This document shows positions 1-29,349 of a stretch of DNA of 64,000 nt, piece by piece. The position numbers and the translations under genes are program-made. Source of the DNA: Rhodococcus coprophilus NBRC 100603 (lineage in GTDB: Bacteria > Actinomycetota > Actinomycetes > Mycobacteriales > Mycobacteriaceae); contig NZ_BDAM01000001.1 of the NCBI RefSeq assembly GCF_001895045.1, positions 124,001 through 188,000 on the forward strand, written 5' to 3'. The notes under the pieces were generated by a model. The model ran no database searches and had not been told where the DNA came from. It saw nothing but the letters and a program-made list of their open reading frames with translations. Each line of letters opens with the position of its first letter. Position 1 is the stretch's first letter.

Positions 1-2
1 TC

Positions 3-545
3 GGCTCACGCGACGATCTGCTGGTGCTCATGGCCGACGCCGTGCACGGCTCCGCGCCGCGCCGCCCGTACCTCGGATCGGACTGGCGCACACGGGTACG
101 GCAACTCACCGACGCCGACCTCGCGCTCTACGGCGGACACGAATGGCTGCTCGACGTCTCTGACCAGCGGGTATCGCTCGGTCCGGGGACGATTGCGAAG
201 TACGACCACGATCTGCACGCCTTCGACCACACCGGTGTGAGCGACGTCGATCGTGACGCGGCGCTGACCTTCGTCGCGGACTTCACCCGCGCCGCAGCGC
301 GCGCTCGCCGGCCCGACCCGCACGCCGCGGACATGGCGGAGGTCTGGTCCGCGTGGCGTGCACGCCTGGCGTCCTATGTCGGGAACGACTTCCCGCTGGC
401 CCGGCGGGTCGGCGCGGCGGCCGGTGCGGTGCTGAACACCTCGTACAGTCCGGAAGCGTCATGGGAGTTCGGGCGTGAGCGCGTCCTGGATGCACTCGCC
501 ATGCTGTTCCGGGCCGGATCGGACGATTCCGGCCCCTCGTTGTAG
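3..545 (+). CDS. Hypothetical protein, 5' end cut off by the window
   Basis: The frame is open from the first bases of the window to TAG at 543-545, so at least 180 residues of a longer protein are visible. I do not recognise a family. The visible part is soluble, rich in Ala, Arg and Asp, and has no membrane segment, signal peptide or metal-binding Cys/His cluster. It contains many Trp residues within helical-looking stretches (for example around the ends of EVWSAWRARL and SWEFGRER). Codon use is typical of the neighbourhood, so it looks like a real gene. Its stop codon lies inside the palindrome that precedes the toxin-antitoxin pair. The true start lies upstream of the window. Confidence 0.6.
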   Translation, partial: GSRDDLLVLMADAVHGSAPRRPYLGSDWRTRVRQLTDADLALYGGHEWLLDVSDQRVSLGPGTIAKYDHDLHAFDHTGVSDVDRDAALTFVADFTRAAARARRPDPHAADMAEVWSAWRARLASYVGNDFPLARRVGAAAGAVLNTSYSPEASWEFGRERVLDALAMLFRAGSDDSGPSL

Positions 546-556
546 CAGATTGCTAC
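542..556. promoter_or_regulatory. Perfect palindrome, probable autoregulatory operator of the toxin-antitoxin pair
   Basis: GTAGCA-GAT-TGCTAC is a perfect 6-bp inverted repeat with a 3-bp centre. It overlaps the stop codon of the preceding gene and ends 42 bp before the antitoxin ATG. Antitoxins commonly bind palindromes in this position to repress their own operon. The operator role is inferred. Confidence 0.5.
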
Positions 557-598
557 ACTGGGGAGAACGGTGTGGCGCGTCGCGCGAAGGAGTACGTC

Positions 599-976
599 AT
601 GACGAACGTCGTCGACAAGGTGACCAGGTTCTCGTCCGAGCTCGTCGACGCGGCTGCGTCCGAAGGCGAACGGGAGAACCGTTCGGCCCGTCAGCAATTG
701 GAACACTGGGCGCGTGTCGGCCGTGAGGTGTCCAACCAGCGTCAGGTCGCGAGGCGCCGCGTCGAAGCCGCGCTCGCCGGGCGGCTGCCGCTGCGCGAAC
801 TTTCCGACGAAGAAGGCGTGGTGTTCAACGCCGAAATCGCCGCCGCCCTCGAGGAATCCCTCGCCACCGGCCATCACGTCGACGACCGCGCCGCCCGCGG
901 CCTGGCCTCGGTCGTGCTCGACGAGCAGGGCCGCGTCGTCAAGCATCTGCCTGACGGCACCCAGATCGTGCTGTGA
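599..976 (+). CDS. ParD-like antitoxin of a Zeta-type toxin-antitoxin pair
   Basis: Predicted antitoxin of 125 aa. I chose the ATG at 599 because AAGGAG lies 6 nt upstream; an in-frame GTG at 572 has no comparable ribosome site. The N-terminal half (about residues 1-60) reads like the ParD-like family of antitoxins, in which a helical DNA-binding part with SARQQLEHWARVGRE precedes a charged helical part (residues 60-100). The C-terminus is short and ends in a TQIVL tail. Its last codons overlap the start of the downstream kinase-type toxin by 4 nt (GTGA), so translation is probably coupled. It should neutralise the toxin and probably represses the operon through the palindrome at 542-556. Family assignment rests on sequence pattern and context. 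Confidence 0.7.
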   Translation: MTNVVDKVTRFSSELVDAAASEGERENRSARQQLEHWARVGREVSNQRQVARRRVEAALAGRLPLRELSDEEGVVFNAEIAAALEESLATGHHVDDRAARGLASVVLDEQGRVVKHLPDGTQIVL

Positions 977-1557
977 GGCGACTCGATCTCGTCGTCGGGC
1001 CCAACGGATCCGGAAAGTCCACGTTCGTCGAGCAGCGTCTCGCTCCCCTGCTGCCCGGCAGTGTGTTCGTCAACGCCGATGTGATCGCCAAGCAGCGGTG
1101 GCCCGACAGCCCGGAGGAGCATTCCTACGAGGCCGCGCAGATCGCCGCGACCATCCGTGACCTGCTGATCGACCAGGGCGAGTCGTTCATCGCCGAGACG
1201 GTGTTCTCGCATCCGTCGAAACTCGATCTGATCGACCGGGCGCAGCGCGCCGGGTACGTGGTGGTGCTGCATGTGGTGCTCGTGCCCGTGGAGTTGTCGG
1301 TGGCCCGTGTTGCCGAACGCGTCGTGGAAGGCGGCCATCGCGTCCCCGAAGAGAAGATCCGCTCCCGCTTCGACCGGCTGTGGCCGCTGGTGGCGGACGC
1401 GATCGGGCGGGCCGACCACGCGACCGTCTACGACAACACCGCCGCGGACGTCACCCGGATCGCGGCGCGGTTCGTCGACGGTGATGCGGTCGGCGAGGTC
1501 GCGTGGCCCGCGTGGACGCCTGCGGCGTTGACCGGCGCACCGACCGTCTCGGGCTGA
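973..1557 (+). CDS. Zeta-toxin family kinase (toxin)
   Basis: P-loop kinase of 194 aa. The Walker A motif GPNGSGKST is at residues 9-17. An Asp in the NADVIA motif (D36) matches the catalytic Asp of Zeta toxins, and Glu in AETVFS (E75) fits the substrate-binding Glu. Zeta toxins phosphorylate UDP-N-acetylglucosamine and so poison cell-wall synthesis; small chromosomal members like this one may use other substrates. The start is a GTG at 973 that overlaps the antitoxin stop, and the stop TGA is at 1555-1557. The gene runs convergently into the NRPS gene with 21 bp between the two stops. This protein is shorter than plasmid Zeta toxins (about 290 aa), as is usual for the chromosomal family. Confidence 0.8.
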   Translation: MRRLDLVVGPNGSGKSTFVEQRLAPLLPGSVFVNADVIAKQRWPDSPEEHSYEAAQIAATIRDLLIDQGESFIAETVFSHPSKLDLIDRAQRAGYVVVLHVVLVPVELSVARVAERVVEGGHRVPEEKIRSRFDRLWPLVADAIGRADHATVYDNTAADVTRIAARFVDGDAVGEVAWPAWTPAALTGAPTVSG

Positions 1558-1578
1558 TCGTCTGCGAGCGGACCCGGT

Positions 1579-23673
<22,095 letters not shown>

Positions 23674-24169
23674 GTCCCCTCCGGAAGCGATGTTGGCGTG
23701 AAACGGCGCGCCCCCGACATCGCGTCGGGGCCGATCCTCGCCGATCCTGTCTCGCCGAGTACGGCCCCCGTTCGTGCTCCGCGGCATGACCGCGAGCACT
23801 TCCCCAAGCTAGCTCAGAATTACCGGAGGCGTCCGAATTCTGGAAACAGGAACGGCGAATTGCGCGCCGCGCAGAAGTCGATCTTGTATTTACGCGACCA
23901 TTTTTTTACCGACCGTTTCCCCGCGCGTATGCCGCCCATTACGAGCGGATGCGTGACCGCCCTTCCGAACGAAAGAATTCCCGCGGTTCGCGGCAAATGT
24001 CGGAAATGCTCGTACATGTGTGCCAATTTCGCCCGGAGGTGTACTCCGCTTCTTTATCCTCGGGTTCTGGTACCCCCGTACGCGTCAGAGAATTCAGAGT
24101 TCCGCACGACCTGGTTTCCGCACGACCTGCTTCCCCCGACTCGTCACAGCCGACCCGAAGGAGCTCCCG
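23674..24169. other. Intergenic region with lower GC between the NRPS gene and an exported-protein gene
   Basis: About 500 bp separate the divergent NRPS and exported-protein starts. The stretch from about 23810 to 24110 is clearly richer in A and T than the rest of the window, with a run of seven T near 23900. Small frames here (for example 68 codons on the minus strand from 24026) lack the GC-rich third positions of the real genes, so I see no gene. It probably carries the promoters of both flanking genes, but I cannot place a convincing -35/-10 pair. Confidence 0.5.
24100..24129. repeat. 14-bp direct repeat, 16-bp period, upstream of the exported-protein gene
   Basis: TTCCGCACGACCTG occurs at 24100-24113 and 24116-24129. 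The pair ends 40 bp before the ATG at 24170. Such repeats can be regulator sites, but the function is unknown. Confidence 0.55.
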
Positions 24170-24772
24170 ATGCCGCGTCGCCGGACCATCCGCACTCTCG
24201 GCGTACTGTTCGCCACCGCACTCGCCGTCGCCCTGCCCGCCCAGGCCTCCGCCGAACCCGCGCCGCCGGGCCTGCCGATCGAGCAGTTGCGGGCGGCCGC
24301 CGCACCCGACCCCGGTGCACTGCGCGCCGTCGACGACATGCTCGGCGGTGGAACGGGCTCGGCGCTGTTCGCGCCGCCGCCGCGCAACACCCCGCAGCCG
24401 TTCATGCAGCCCGCGCCGACCCTCGGACCGGGTTGCGGCGGCGGACTGGTGCCGTACGCGATGACCACCGGGTGGGTGCAGCCCGGCCCCAACGTGAACC
24501 CGGACGTGCAGATCGGGCAGCTGAAGATCTTCGTCGCGCCCACCATCCCGGTCACCCCCGCCGCCGCCGACCTGAAATTCGTCTGGCTCAACATGGAGAC
24601 CTTCCGCGGCGGCATCGAAACGCTCGACGACACGATCGGCGGCGTTCCGCAACTGTCGAAGACCGTGAACACAGGGACCGGCCCGGTGCTGGCGGCGCTG
24701 TTCGGGTCGATCAACTACACCAACGGCGCGTTCTGCCAGGTGGTCTACACGATGGGCGGATTCTTCGCCTGA
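24170..24772 (+). CDS. Exported protein of unknown function
   Basis: Predicted secreted protein of 200 aa. The ATG at 24170 is preceded by GAAGGAG, and the frame then begins with a Sec-type signal peptide: basic MPRRRTIR, a hydrophobic core, and an AQASA-EP cleavage site near residue 29. The mature part is Pro/Ala-rich up to about residue 90, then a compact domain containing two Cys (one in GPGCGG, one in GAFCQV) that could form a disulfide. The C-terminus ends MGGFFA. I do not recognise a family. It stands alone, divergent from the NRPS gene and convergent with a small Cys-rich protein gene. It could act in the periplasm or cell wall, but nothing in the sequence shows a catalytic function. 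Confidence 0.8.
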   Translation: MPRRRTIRTLGVLFATALAVALPAQASAEPAPPGLPIEQLRAAAAPDPGALRAVDDMLGGGTGSALFAPPPRNTPQPFMQPAPTLGPGCGGGLVPYAMTTGWVQPGPNVNPDVQIGQLKIFVAPTIPVTPAAADLKFVWLNMETFRGGIETLDDTIGGVPQLSKTVNTGTGPVLAALFGSINYTNGAFCQVVYTMGGFFA

Positions 24773-24810
24773 CACCCCGACCCTCTGACCGCGCCGCCGG
24801 GCGGAGCCGC

Positions 24811-25143
24811 TCAGCGGATCCGCTCGGCGTCGCGGGCGAGCGTCACCAGTTCGGCGCACAGCTCGCCCAGTTCTGCCGCGTCGGCCCCTTCGGCCACCGC
24901 GGTCGCCACATCCTCGGCGGCGCAGCGCACCAGGTAGGAGCGGTCCGCCAGCGATTCGACCTCCGCGGCGGTGAGCACGACGGCATCCTCGGGGAGCCCG
25001 GCCTCCCGGGTGGTGTGGCGCTGCTCGTAGGCGCGTTGCCGGCACGACTGCCGGCAGTACCGTCGGCGCCGTCCCGTCCCGATCTCCGGGACCGGTCGAC
25101 CACACCACAGGCAGCTGCCCGGCGGGCGGGTCCGTTCGGTCAT
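24811..25143 (-). CDS. Small protein with a CxxC...CxxxC putative zinc motif
   Basis: Predicted protein of 110 aa starting at ATG 25143; longer in-frame starts reach into the rbpA promoter and are unlikely. The N-terminal third holds C-L-W-C followed about 20 residues later by C-R-Q-S-C in an Arg-rich context, consistent with a treble-clef or zinc-ribbon type site. The rest is an acidic, Ala-rich helical segment (about residues 50-110) without other motifs. It is divergent from rbpA with 182 bp between the starts. Nucleic-acid binding is possible given the basic zinc-finger-like start, but this is only inference. Confidence 0.7.
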   Translation of the reverse strand: MTERTRPPGSCLWCGRPVPEIGTGRRRRYCRQSCRQRAYEQRHTTREAGLPEDAVVLTAAEVESLADRSYLVRCAAEDVATAVAEGADAAELGELCAELVTLARDAERIR

Positions 25144-25211
25144 GACCGGACACCTTACTGCCGTCGAGGAGACGGCCGGTAATGTGGTGTATCCGGCCCT
25201 GACGCGGGCGC

Positions 25212-25238
25212 GGGAACGGAATCGGCCCCGTCGGCGTT
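25212..25238 (+). promoter_or_regulatory. SigR/SigH-type promoter for rbpA
   Basis: GGGAAC at 25212-25217 and GTT at 25236-25238 are separated by exactly 18 bp, matching the thiol-stress ECF sigma consensus (GGGAAT-N18-GTT). It lies about 88 bp upstream of the rbpA ATG. In Streptomyces coelicolor rbpA is a known SigR target. The match is seen in the sequence; use of the promoter is inferred. Confidence 0.6.
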
Positions 25239-25325
25239 GACATGAGGTGAACGTTGATCCCGCGTGGGCGCTCGCCGGCACCGGCGGGCCCACCAGCGGG
25301 TGGAGCACAAGGAGAGGACACCACC

Positions 25326-25664
25326 ATGGCAGATCGTGTACTGCGAGGCAGCCGGCTCGGCGCGGTGAGCTACGAAACCGACCGTGACCACGATCTTGCG
25401 CCGCGGCGGATCGCCCGTTATCGCTGCGACAACGGCGAAGAGTTCGATGTGCCGTTCGCCGACGAAGCGGAGATCCCCGGCACCTGGATGTGCAAGAACG
25501 GACTGGAGGGCACCCTCGTCGAGGGCGCCGCACCGGAACCGAAAAAGGTCAAGCCGCCGCGCACGCACTGGGACATGCTGCTCGAACGCCGCTCCATCGA
25601 GGAACTCGAGGTGTTGCTGCAGGAACGCCTCGATCTGATCAAGGCGAAGCGGCGCGGCGCCTGA
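25326..25664 (+). CDS. rbpA: RNA polymerase-binding protein RbpA
   Basis: Actinobacterial transcription factor of 112 aa that binds the RNA polymerase beta' zipper region and group 1/2 sigma factors and stabilises open complexes. The sequence has the family start MADRVLRGSRLGAVSYETDR, a core Cys pair (YRCDNGE and TWMCKNG) in the zinc-ribbon-like domain, a basic linker, and the sigma-interaction helix with RRSIEELE near the C-terminus. The length is typical. The ATG at 25326 has an AAGGAGAGG ribosome site upstream. A SigR/SigH-type promoter lies 88 bp upstream and a strong terminator 22 bp downstream, so rbpA is a single-gene unit and the operon that follows is transcribed separately. Confidence 0.97.
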   Translation: MADRVLRGSRLGAVSYETDRDHDLAPRRIARYRCDNGEEFDVPFADEAEIPGTWMCKNGLEGTLVEGAAPEPKKVKPPRTHWDMLLERRSIEELEVLLQERLDLIKAKRRGA

Positions 25665-25685
25665 CCAGGCTGCACCGACGCAGGT

Positions 25686-25724
25686 AATGCCGTTGCGGGA
25701 ATTGTTTCCCGCAACGGCATTTTC
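25686..25724 (+). terminator. Rho-independent terminator of rbpA
   Basis: Perfect 16-bp stem: AATGCCGTTGCGGGAA (25686-25701), loop TTGT, and its exact complement at 25706-25721, followed by T residues. The stem is A/T-ended on both sides, so it may also act on transcripts arriving from the other direction. Confidence 0.85.
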
Positions 25725-25739
25725 CGTTTTTCGAGGCGA

Positions 25740-25812
25740 TTGTGCCGACACCGTTTCGAGACCGGCCACCCGTGTGTTGCCGGAGTGGCACAAATCCATC
25801 AATTGTCGGCAC
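25740..25812. promoter_or_regulatory. Inverted-repeat elements upstream of the aminodeoxychorismate operon
   Basis: GTGCCGACA (25742-25750) and TGTCGGCAC (25804-25812) are exact complements 53 bp apart, and TTGTGCC (25740-25746) is complementary to GGCACAA (25787-25793). They sit in the 195-bp gap between the rbpA terminator and the first operon start. They may be regulator half-sites or part of a leader fold; I see no clear -35/-10 pair. Confidence 0.35.
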
Positions 25813-25919
25813 CTGGTTCTGCCACATGCAATCATGAGCGAATACCAACCGACGAGTCGGGCACCGTCGAACTTCACGATCCGACCCCCACCCCGGGGGC
25901 TGTACAGGGGTGAGCGCAC

Positions 25920-26300
25920 GTGAACGACAGGCACATCTCCGCGGCGGACACCACGACCGCACCGACACCGGAAACCCAGCTCGATGCCTTGCGCAGCGAA
26001 CTCGACCGAGTCGACCGCGCATTGCTCGACGACATCCGTGACCGGCTGGCGCTGTGCGCTCGCGTCGCCGAGCTCAAACAGCGCCACGACATCGCCGTGC
26101 TCCAACCGGGCCGGATGCAGGTGGTGCATCGCCGCGCCCAGGACTACGCGCACCGCAACGGTTTGTCCGGTGATTTCGTCGAGGAGCTGTTCACGCTGCT
26201 GATCGGGGAGGCTTGCCGCGTCGAGAACGACATCGTCGCCGGTGCGGGCGCCGACGCCGGTCCGCGACGCGCGGCGCGCTCCGGGGACCCCCAGATCTGA
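25920..26300 (+). CDS. papB: Chorismate-mutase-family protein, probable 4-amino-4-deoxychorismate mutase (PapB-like)
   Basis: AroQ-fold mutase of 126 aa, predicted to convert 4-amino-4-deoxychorismate to 4-amino-4-deoxyprephenate. The helical core runs from about residue 20 to 105: LRSELDRVDRALLDDIRDR, then VAELKQRHDIAV, then the LQPGRMQVVHRRAQDYA block and a final EACRVEN. The QPxR...V..RA..YA arrangement and the EACRVE ending are what I recall from antibiotic-cluster mutases (PapB/CmlD type) rather than housekeeping chorismate mutase. It starts at GTG 25920 and ends 8 bp before the next gene. The assignment is strengthened by the downstream aminodeoxychorismate synthase and dehydrogenase. 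The alternative is a plain chorismate mutase. Confidence 0.75.
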   Translation: MNDRHISAADTTTAPTPETQLDALRSELDRVDRALLDDIRDRLALCARVAELKQRHDIAVLQPGRMQVVHRRAQDYAHRNGLSGDFVEELFTLLIGEACRVENDIVAGAGADAGPRRAARSGDPQI

Positions 26301-26308
26301 GGCGCGAG

Positions 26309-28438
26309 ATGAGCGCACCGCCACCGACCCGGACTCTGCTGGTCGACAACTACGACTCCTTCACCTACAACCTCTACAGCCTGCTCTCCCGGGTCAACGG
26401 GATCCCCCCGGTGGTCGTCACCCACGACACCGAGTGGGACGAGCTGGGGCTGGAGCGGTTCGACAACATCGTCGTCTCCCCCGGTCCGGGCCGCCCCGAC
26501 CGCGCCCGCGACTTCGGGATCAGCGACCGCATCCTCGCCGACGCGGGGCTACCGGTCCTCGGTGTGTGCCTCGGCCACCAGGGTCTGTGCCACCTGTACG
26601 GCAGCCCCGTGGTGCCCGCCCCCGAGCCGGTGCACGGCCGGATCGCCCGGATCGTGCACGACGGGACCGGCCTGTTCTCGGGCCTCCCGTCGCCGTTCGA
26701 CGCGGTCCGGTACCACTCGCTGATCGCCGCGCGCGTCCCCGACGAGCTCGTCGCGACCGCCTACACCGACGACGGTCTGCTGATGGCCGTCGCGCACCGG
26801 CAGCGCCCGCTGTGGGGAGTGCAGTTCCATCCCGAATCGATCTGCACCGACTACGGCGCCGAACTGCTCGGCAATTTTCGTGCCGCCACCCCGGCCCGGG
26901 CGCCGATCACCGTGACCGGTCCCCCACCGGCGGCGGACCCGCGGCTACCGCAATTTGTGCTCGACACCCGCGTGCTGGATTTCCATCCCGATCCGCACGC
27001 CGTCTACGAGACGCTCTTCGCCGACGGCCCGCACAGCTTCTGGCTCGACGGGTCCGTCACCACCGAACCCGGCACCCGGTTCACCGTGATGGGCGACAGT
27101 TCCGGTCCGCGTGCCGAGTTCGTCACCTACAGCGTCGCCGAAACGACGGTGCGCGAATACCGGGCCGGTGCGCCCGTCGCCGAGTACCACCGCACGTTCT
27201 TCGACCATCTCGACGAGCGGCTCACCGAACGGCGCGTCGCCCGCCGCGATGATCTGCCGTTCGCGTTCGCTCTCGGTTACGTCGGCTACCTCGGCTACGA
27301 ACTCAAGGCGGACGCCGGCGGGCAGTTGGTGCACACTTCCACGATCGCCGATGCGTCGATGGTGTTCGCCGACCGCGCCGTTGTGCTCGATCACGAGGCG
27401 GGCCGCTGTTATCTGCTGGCGTTGTCGGACCGCGCCGACGACCCGGAGACCGTCGCGTGGTTCGACAGCACCGCCGCGGCGCTGGCCACGCTCGCCGACA
27501 CCGATGTCGCCGCGCCGACGCCGGTGCCGTTGCTGAGAGACGAACACGACCCGCAGATCCGGTTGCGGCACACCCCGGCGCGCTACCTCGACATGATCGA
27601 GCAGTGTCAGGCGGAGATCCGCAGCGGTGAGACCTACGAGGTGTGCCTGACCAACACCGCGACCGTCGACCGCCGCATCGACCCGCTGCGCGCCTACCGG
27701 ACGCTGCGCGAGATCAGCCCCACCCCCTACAGTGCGTTGCTGCATTTCCCGGAGGTGTCGGTGCTCAGCGCGTCCCCGGAACGGTTCCTGCGGATCGGCG
27801 CGGACGGCACCGTGGAGTCGAAACCGATCAAGGGCACCCGGCCGCGGGGCGGCACCGTCGCCGAGGACACCGCGCTGCGCGACAGCCTGCGCACCAGCGA
27901 GAAGGACCGCTCCGAGAACCTGATGATCGTCGATCTGGTGCGCAACGATCTGTCCCGGGTCTGCGAACCCGGGTCGGTGCACGTGCCGAGACTGTTCGAC
28001 GTCGAAACGTACTCGGCGGTGCATCAACTGGTCTCCACGGTGCGCGGCACGCTGCGCCCCGACGTCACGGCGGTGGACTGTGTGCGTGCGGCGTTTCCCG
28101 GCGGCTCGATGACCGGCGCCCCGAAACTGCGCACGATGGAGATCATCGACAAACTCGAGGACGGTCCCCGCGGGGTGTACTCGGGGGCGATCGGCTACCT
28201 GTCGCCCACCGGCACCGCCGACCTGTCGATCGTCATCCGCACCATGGTCGCCACCGACCATCAGGTCACCTTCGGTATCGGCGGCGCGATCGTCGCACTG
28301 TCCGACCCGGACGACGAACTCGAGGAAACCCTCGTCAAATCCCTTGTGATGCAGCGCTGCCTCACGGAAACGGAGACCACCCCTCTCGACGGCAACTCCG
28401 CGGTGCGGGCCCGGCCGGACGGCGGCGCTGGGCCGTGA
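26309..28438 (+). CDS. papA: Fused amidotransferase / 4-amino-4-deoxychorismate synthase (PapA-like PabA-PabB fusion)
   Basis: Bifunctional enzyme of 709 aa converting chorismate and glutamine to 4-amino-4-deoxychorismate. Residues about 8-195 form a class I glutamine amidotransferase with nucleophile C87 (GVCLGHQG) and the FHPES His/Glu. Residues about 215-690 are the chorismate-binding domain. The decisive motif is KPIKGTRPRGG with Lys at 508: PabB-type enzymes have this Lys (PIKGT), whereas anthranilate synthases have Ala (PIAGT). The SENLMIVDLVRNDL and FPGGSMTGAPK blocks are intact. This fused order is found in antibiotic clusters and in some PABA synthases. ATG 26309 is the start; the stop overlaps the next start by 4 nt. 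No aminodeoxychorismate lyase follows, so the product is probably sent to the mutase rather than to PABA. Confidence 0.88.
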   Translation: MSAPPPTRTLLVDNYDSFTYNLYSLLSRVNGIPPVVVTHDTEWDELGLERFDNIVVSPGPGRPDRARDFGISDRILADAGLPVLGVCLGHQGLCHLYGSPVVPAPEPVHGRIARIVHDGTGLFSGLPSPFDAVRYHSLIAARVPDELVATAYTDDGLLMAVAHRQRPLWGVQFHPESICTDYGAELLGNFRAATPARAPITVTGPPPAADPRLPQFVLDTRVLDFHPDPHAVYETLFADGPHSFWLDGSVTTEPGTRFTVMGDSSGPRAEFVTYSVAETTVREYRAGAPVAEYHRTFFDHLDERLTERRVARRDDLPFAFALGYVGYLGYELKADAGGQLVHTSTIADASMVFADRAVVLDHEAGRCYLLALSDRADDPETVAWFDSTAAALATLADTDVAAPTPVPLLRDEHDPQIRLRHTPARYLDMIEQCQAEIRSGETYEVCLTNTATVDRRIDPLRAYRTLREISPTPYSALLHFPEVSVLSASPERFLRIGADGTVESKPIKGTRPRGGTVAEDTALRDSLRTSEKDRSENLMIVDLVRNDLSRVCEPGSVHVPRLFDVETYSAVHQLVSTVRGTLRPDVTAVDCVRAAFPGGSMTGAPKLRTMEIIDKLEDGPRGVYSGAIGYLSPTGTADLSIVIRTMVATDHQVTFGIGGAIVALSDPDDELEETLVKSLVMQRCLTETETTPLDGNSAVRARPDGGAGP

Positions 28439-29349
28439 CGATCCCCGGATCCGGCCCGGTCGTCGTCGCCGGTGGCTGCGGCGCGGTGGGCACGATGCTC
28501 GCCGCGGCGCTCCGCGGCGACGGGCATCGTGTGGTGCTCGTCGACCCCGCCGCGACCCGAACAGGCCCGGAGGTGTTGCCCGGCGACATCGCCGATCCCA
28601 GCCCGCCGGCCGCGGCGGCGCTGCGTTCGGCCGGGACGGTGATCCTCGCCGTACCCGACGCGGTCGCGGTCGCCGCGTTGCCGGCCCTGGCGGAGGTAGT
28701 GCGGCCGGGGGCGCTGCTGGTGGAGACCCTGTCGGTGAAAACTCCGGTCGCGGCGGCGCTGCATGCGCAGCTGCCGGACCGGGAGGCGCTCGGGATCAAC
28801 CCGATGTTCGCTCCGGCACTCGGTGCGGCCGGCCGGCCGGTGCTGGCGGTGCGGCACCGGGACGGAGACGCCGTCGGTGCGTTCGTCGACGCGCTGCACC
28901 GCTGGGGGATGCGCGTCGTCGAAGTAGGCGCCGCCGAGCACGACCGGGCGACGGCCGTCAGCCAGGCGCTCACCCACGCGGTGATCCTGGCCTTCGGCAG
29001 TGCCCTCGACCGGTTGGCGCCACCACCGGCGGCGGCCGCGGCCGCACCCCCGCCACATGTGCTGCTCCGGGCGCTGCTCGCCCGGATCGCGTCCGGCACC
29101 CCAGCGGTCTACCACGACATCCAGGTCGCCAACCCGTACGCCGCCGAGGCCCGGCGGGCCCTGCGCGACGCCCTCGACGAACTCGACGCGGCCGACGATC
29201 CGGAGCGGTTCGCGGAACTGACCGTGCGCGGCTGTCACGCGCTCGGCGACGAAAAGGATCGCTATCGAGCCTTGTGCGGGGAGGTGTTCGCCGGGCTCCC
29301 GTCGGACCTGCGCGGAACCGGCGCCGTGCGGAACGAGGTCGCACCATGA
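28435..29349 (+). CDS. papC: Prephenate-dehydrogenase-family protein, probable 4-amino-4-deoxyprephenate dehydrogenase (PapC-like)
   Basis: NAD(P)-dependent oxidative decarboxylase of 304 aa, predicted to turn 4-amino-4-deoxyprephenate into p-aminophenylpyruvate. The N-terminal Rossmann fold has VVVAGGCGAVG (GxGxxG in the variant GGCGAVG) at about residues 9-19. The central INPMFAPALG segment matches the substrate-binding region of PapC/TyrA enzymes, and the helical dimer domain fills the rest. It starts with GTG at 28435, overlapping the synthase stop (GTGA), and ends inside the next start (ATGA). No ACT regulatory domain is present, in keeping with a secondary-metabolism enzyme. Without context it would be called prephenate or arogenate dehydrogenase. 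Confidence 0.8.
   Translation: MTIPGSGPVVVAGGCGAVGTMLAAALRGDGHRVVLVDPAATRTGPEVLPGDIADPSPPAAAALRSAGTVILAVPDAVAVAALPALAEVVRPGALLVETLSVKTPVAAALHAQLPDREALGINPMFAPALGAAGRPVLAVRHRDGDAVGAFVDALHRWGMRVVEVGAAEHDRATAVSQALTHAVILAFGSALDRLAPPPAAAAAAPPPHVLLRALLARIASGTPAVYHDIQVANPYAAEARRALRDALDELDAADDPERFAELTVRGCHALGDEKDRYRALCGEVFAGLPSDLRGTGAVRNEVAP

Noticed and set aside
23820-24026. 68-codon minus-strand frame in the AT-richer gap
   Set aside because: Third positions lack the strong GC preference of the real genes, there is no good ribosome site, and the sequence matches nothing I know.
26309-28438. Anthranilate synthase (TrpE-TrpG fusion) as the identity of the fused synthase
   Set aside because: The PIKGT motif has the PabB lysine, and the neighbouring mutase, dehydrogenase and N-oxygenase genes fit aminodeoxychorismate, not tryptophan synthesis.
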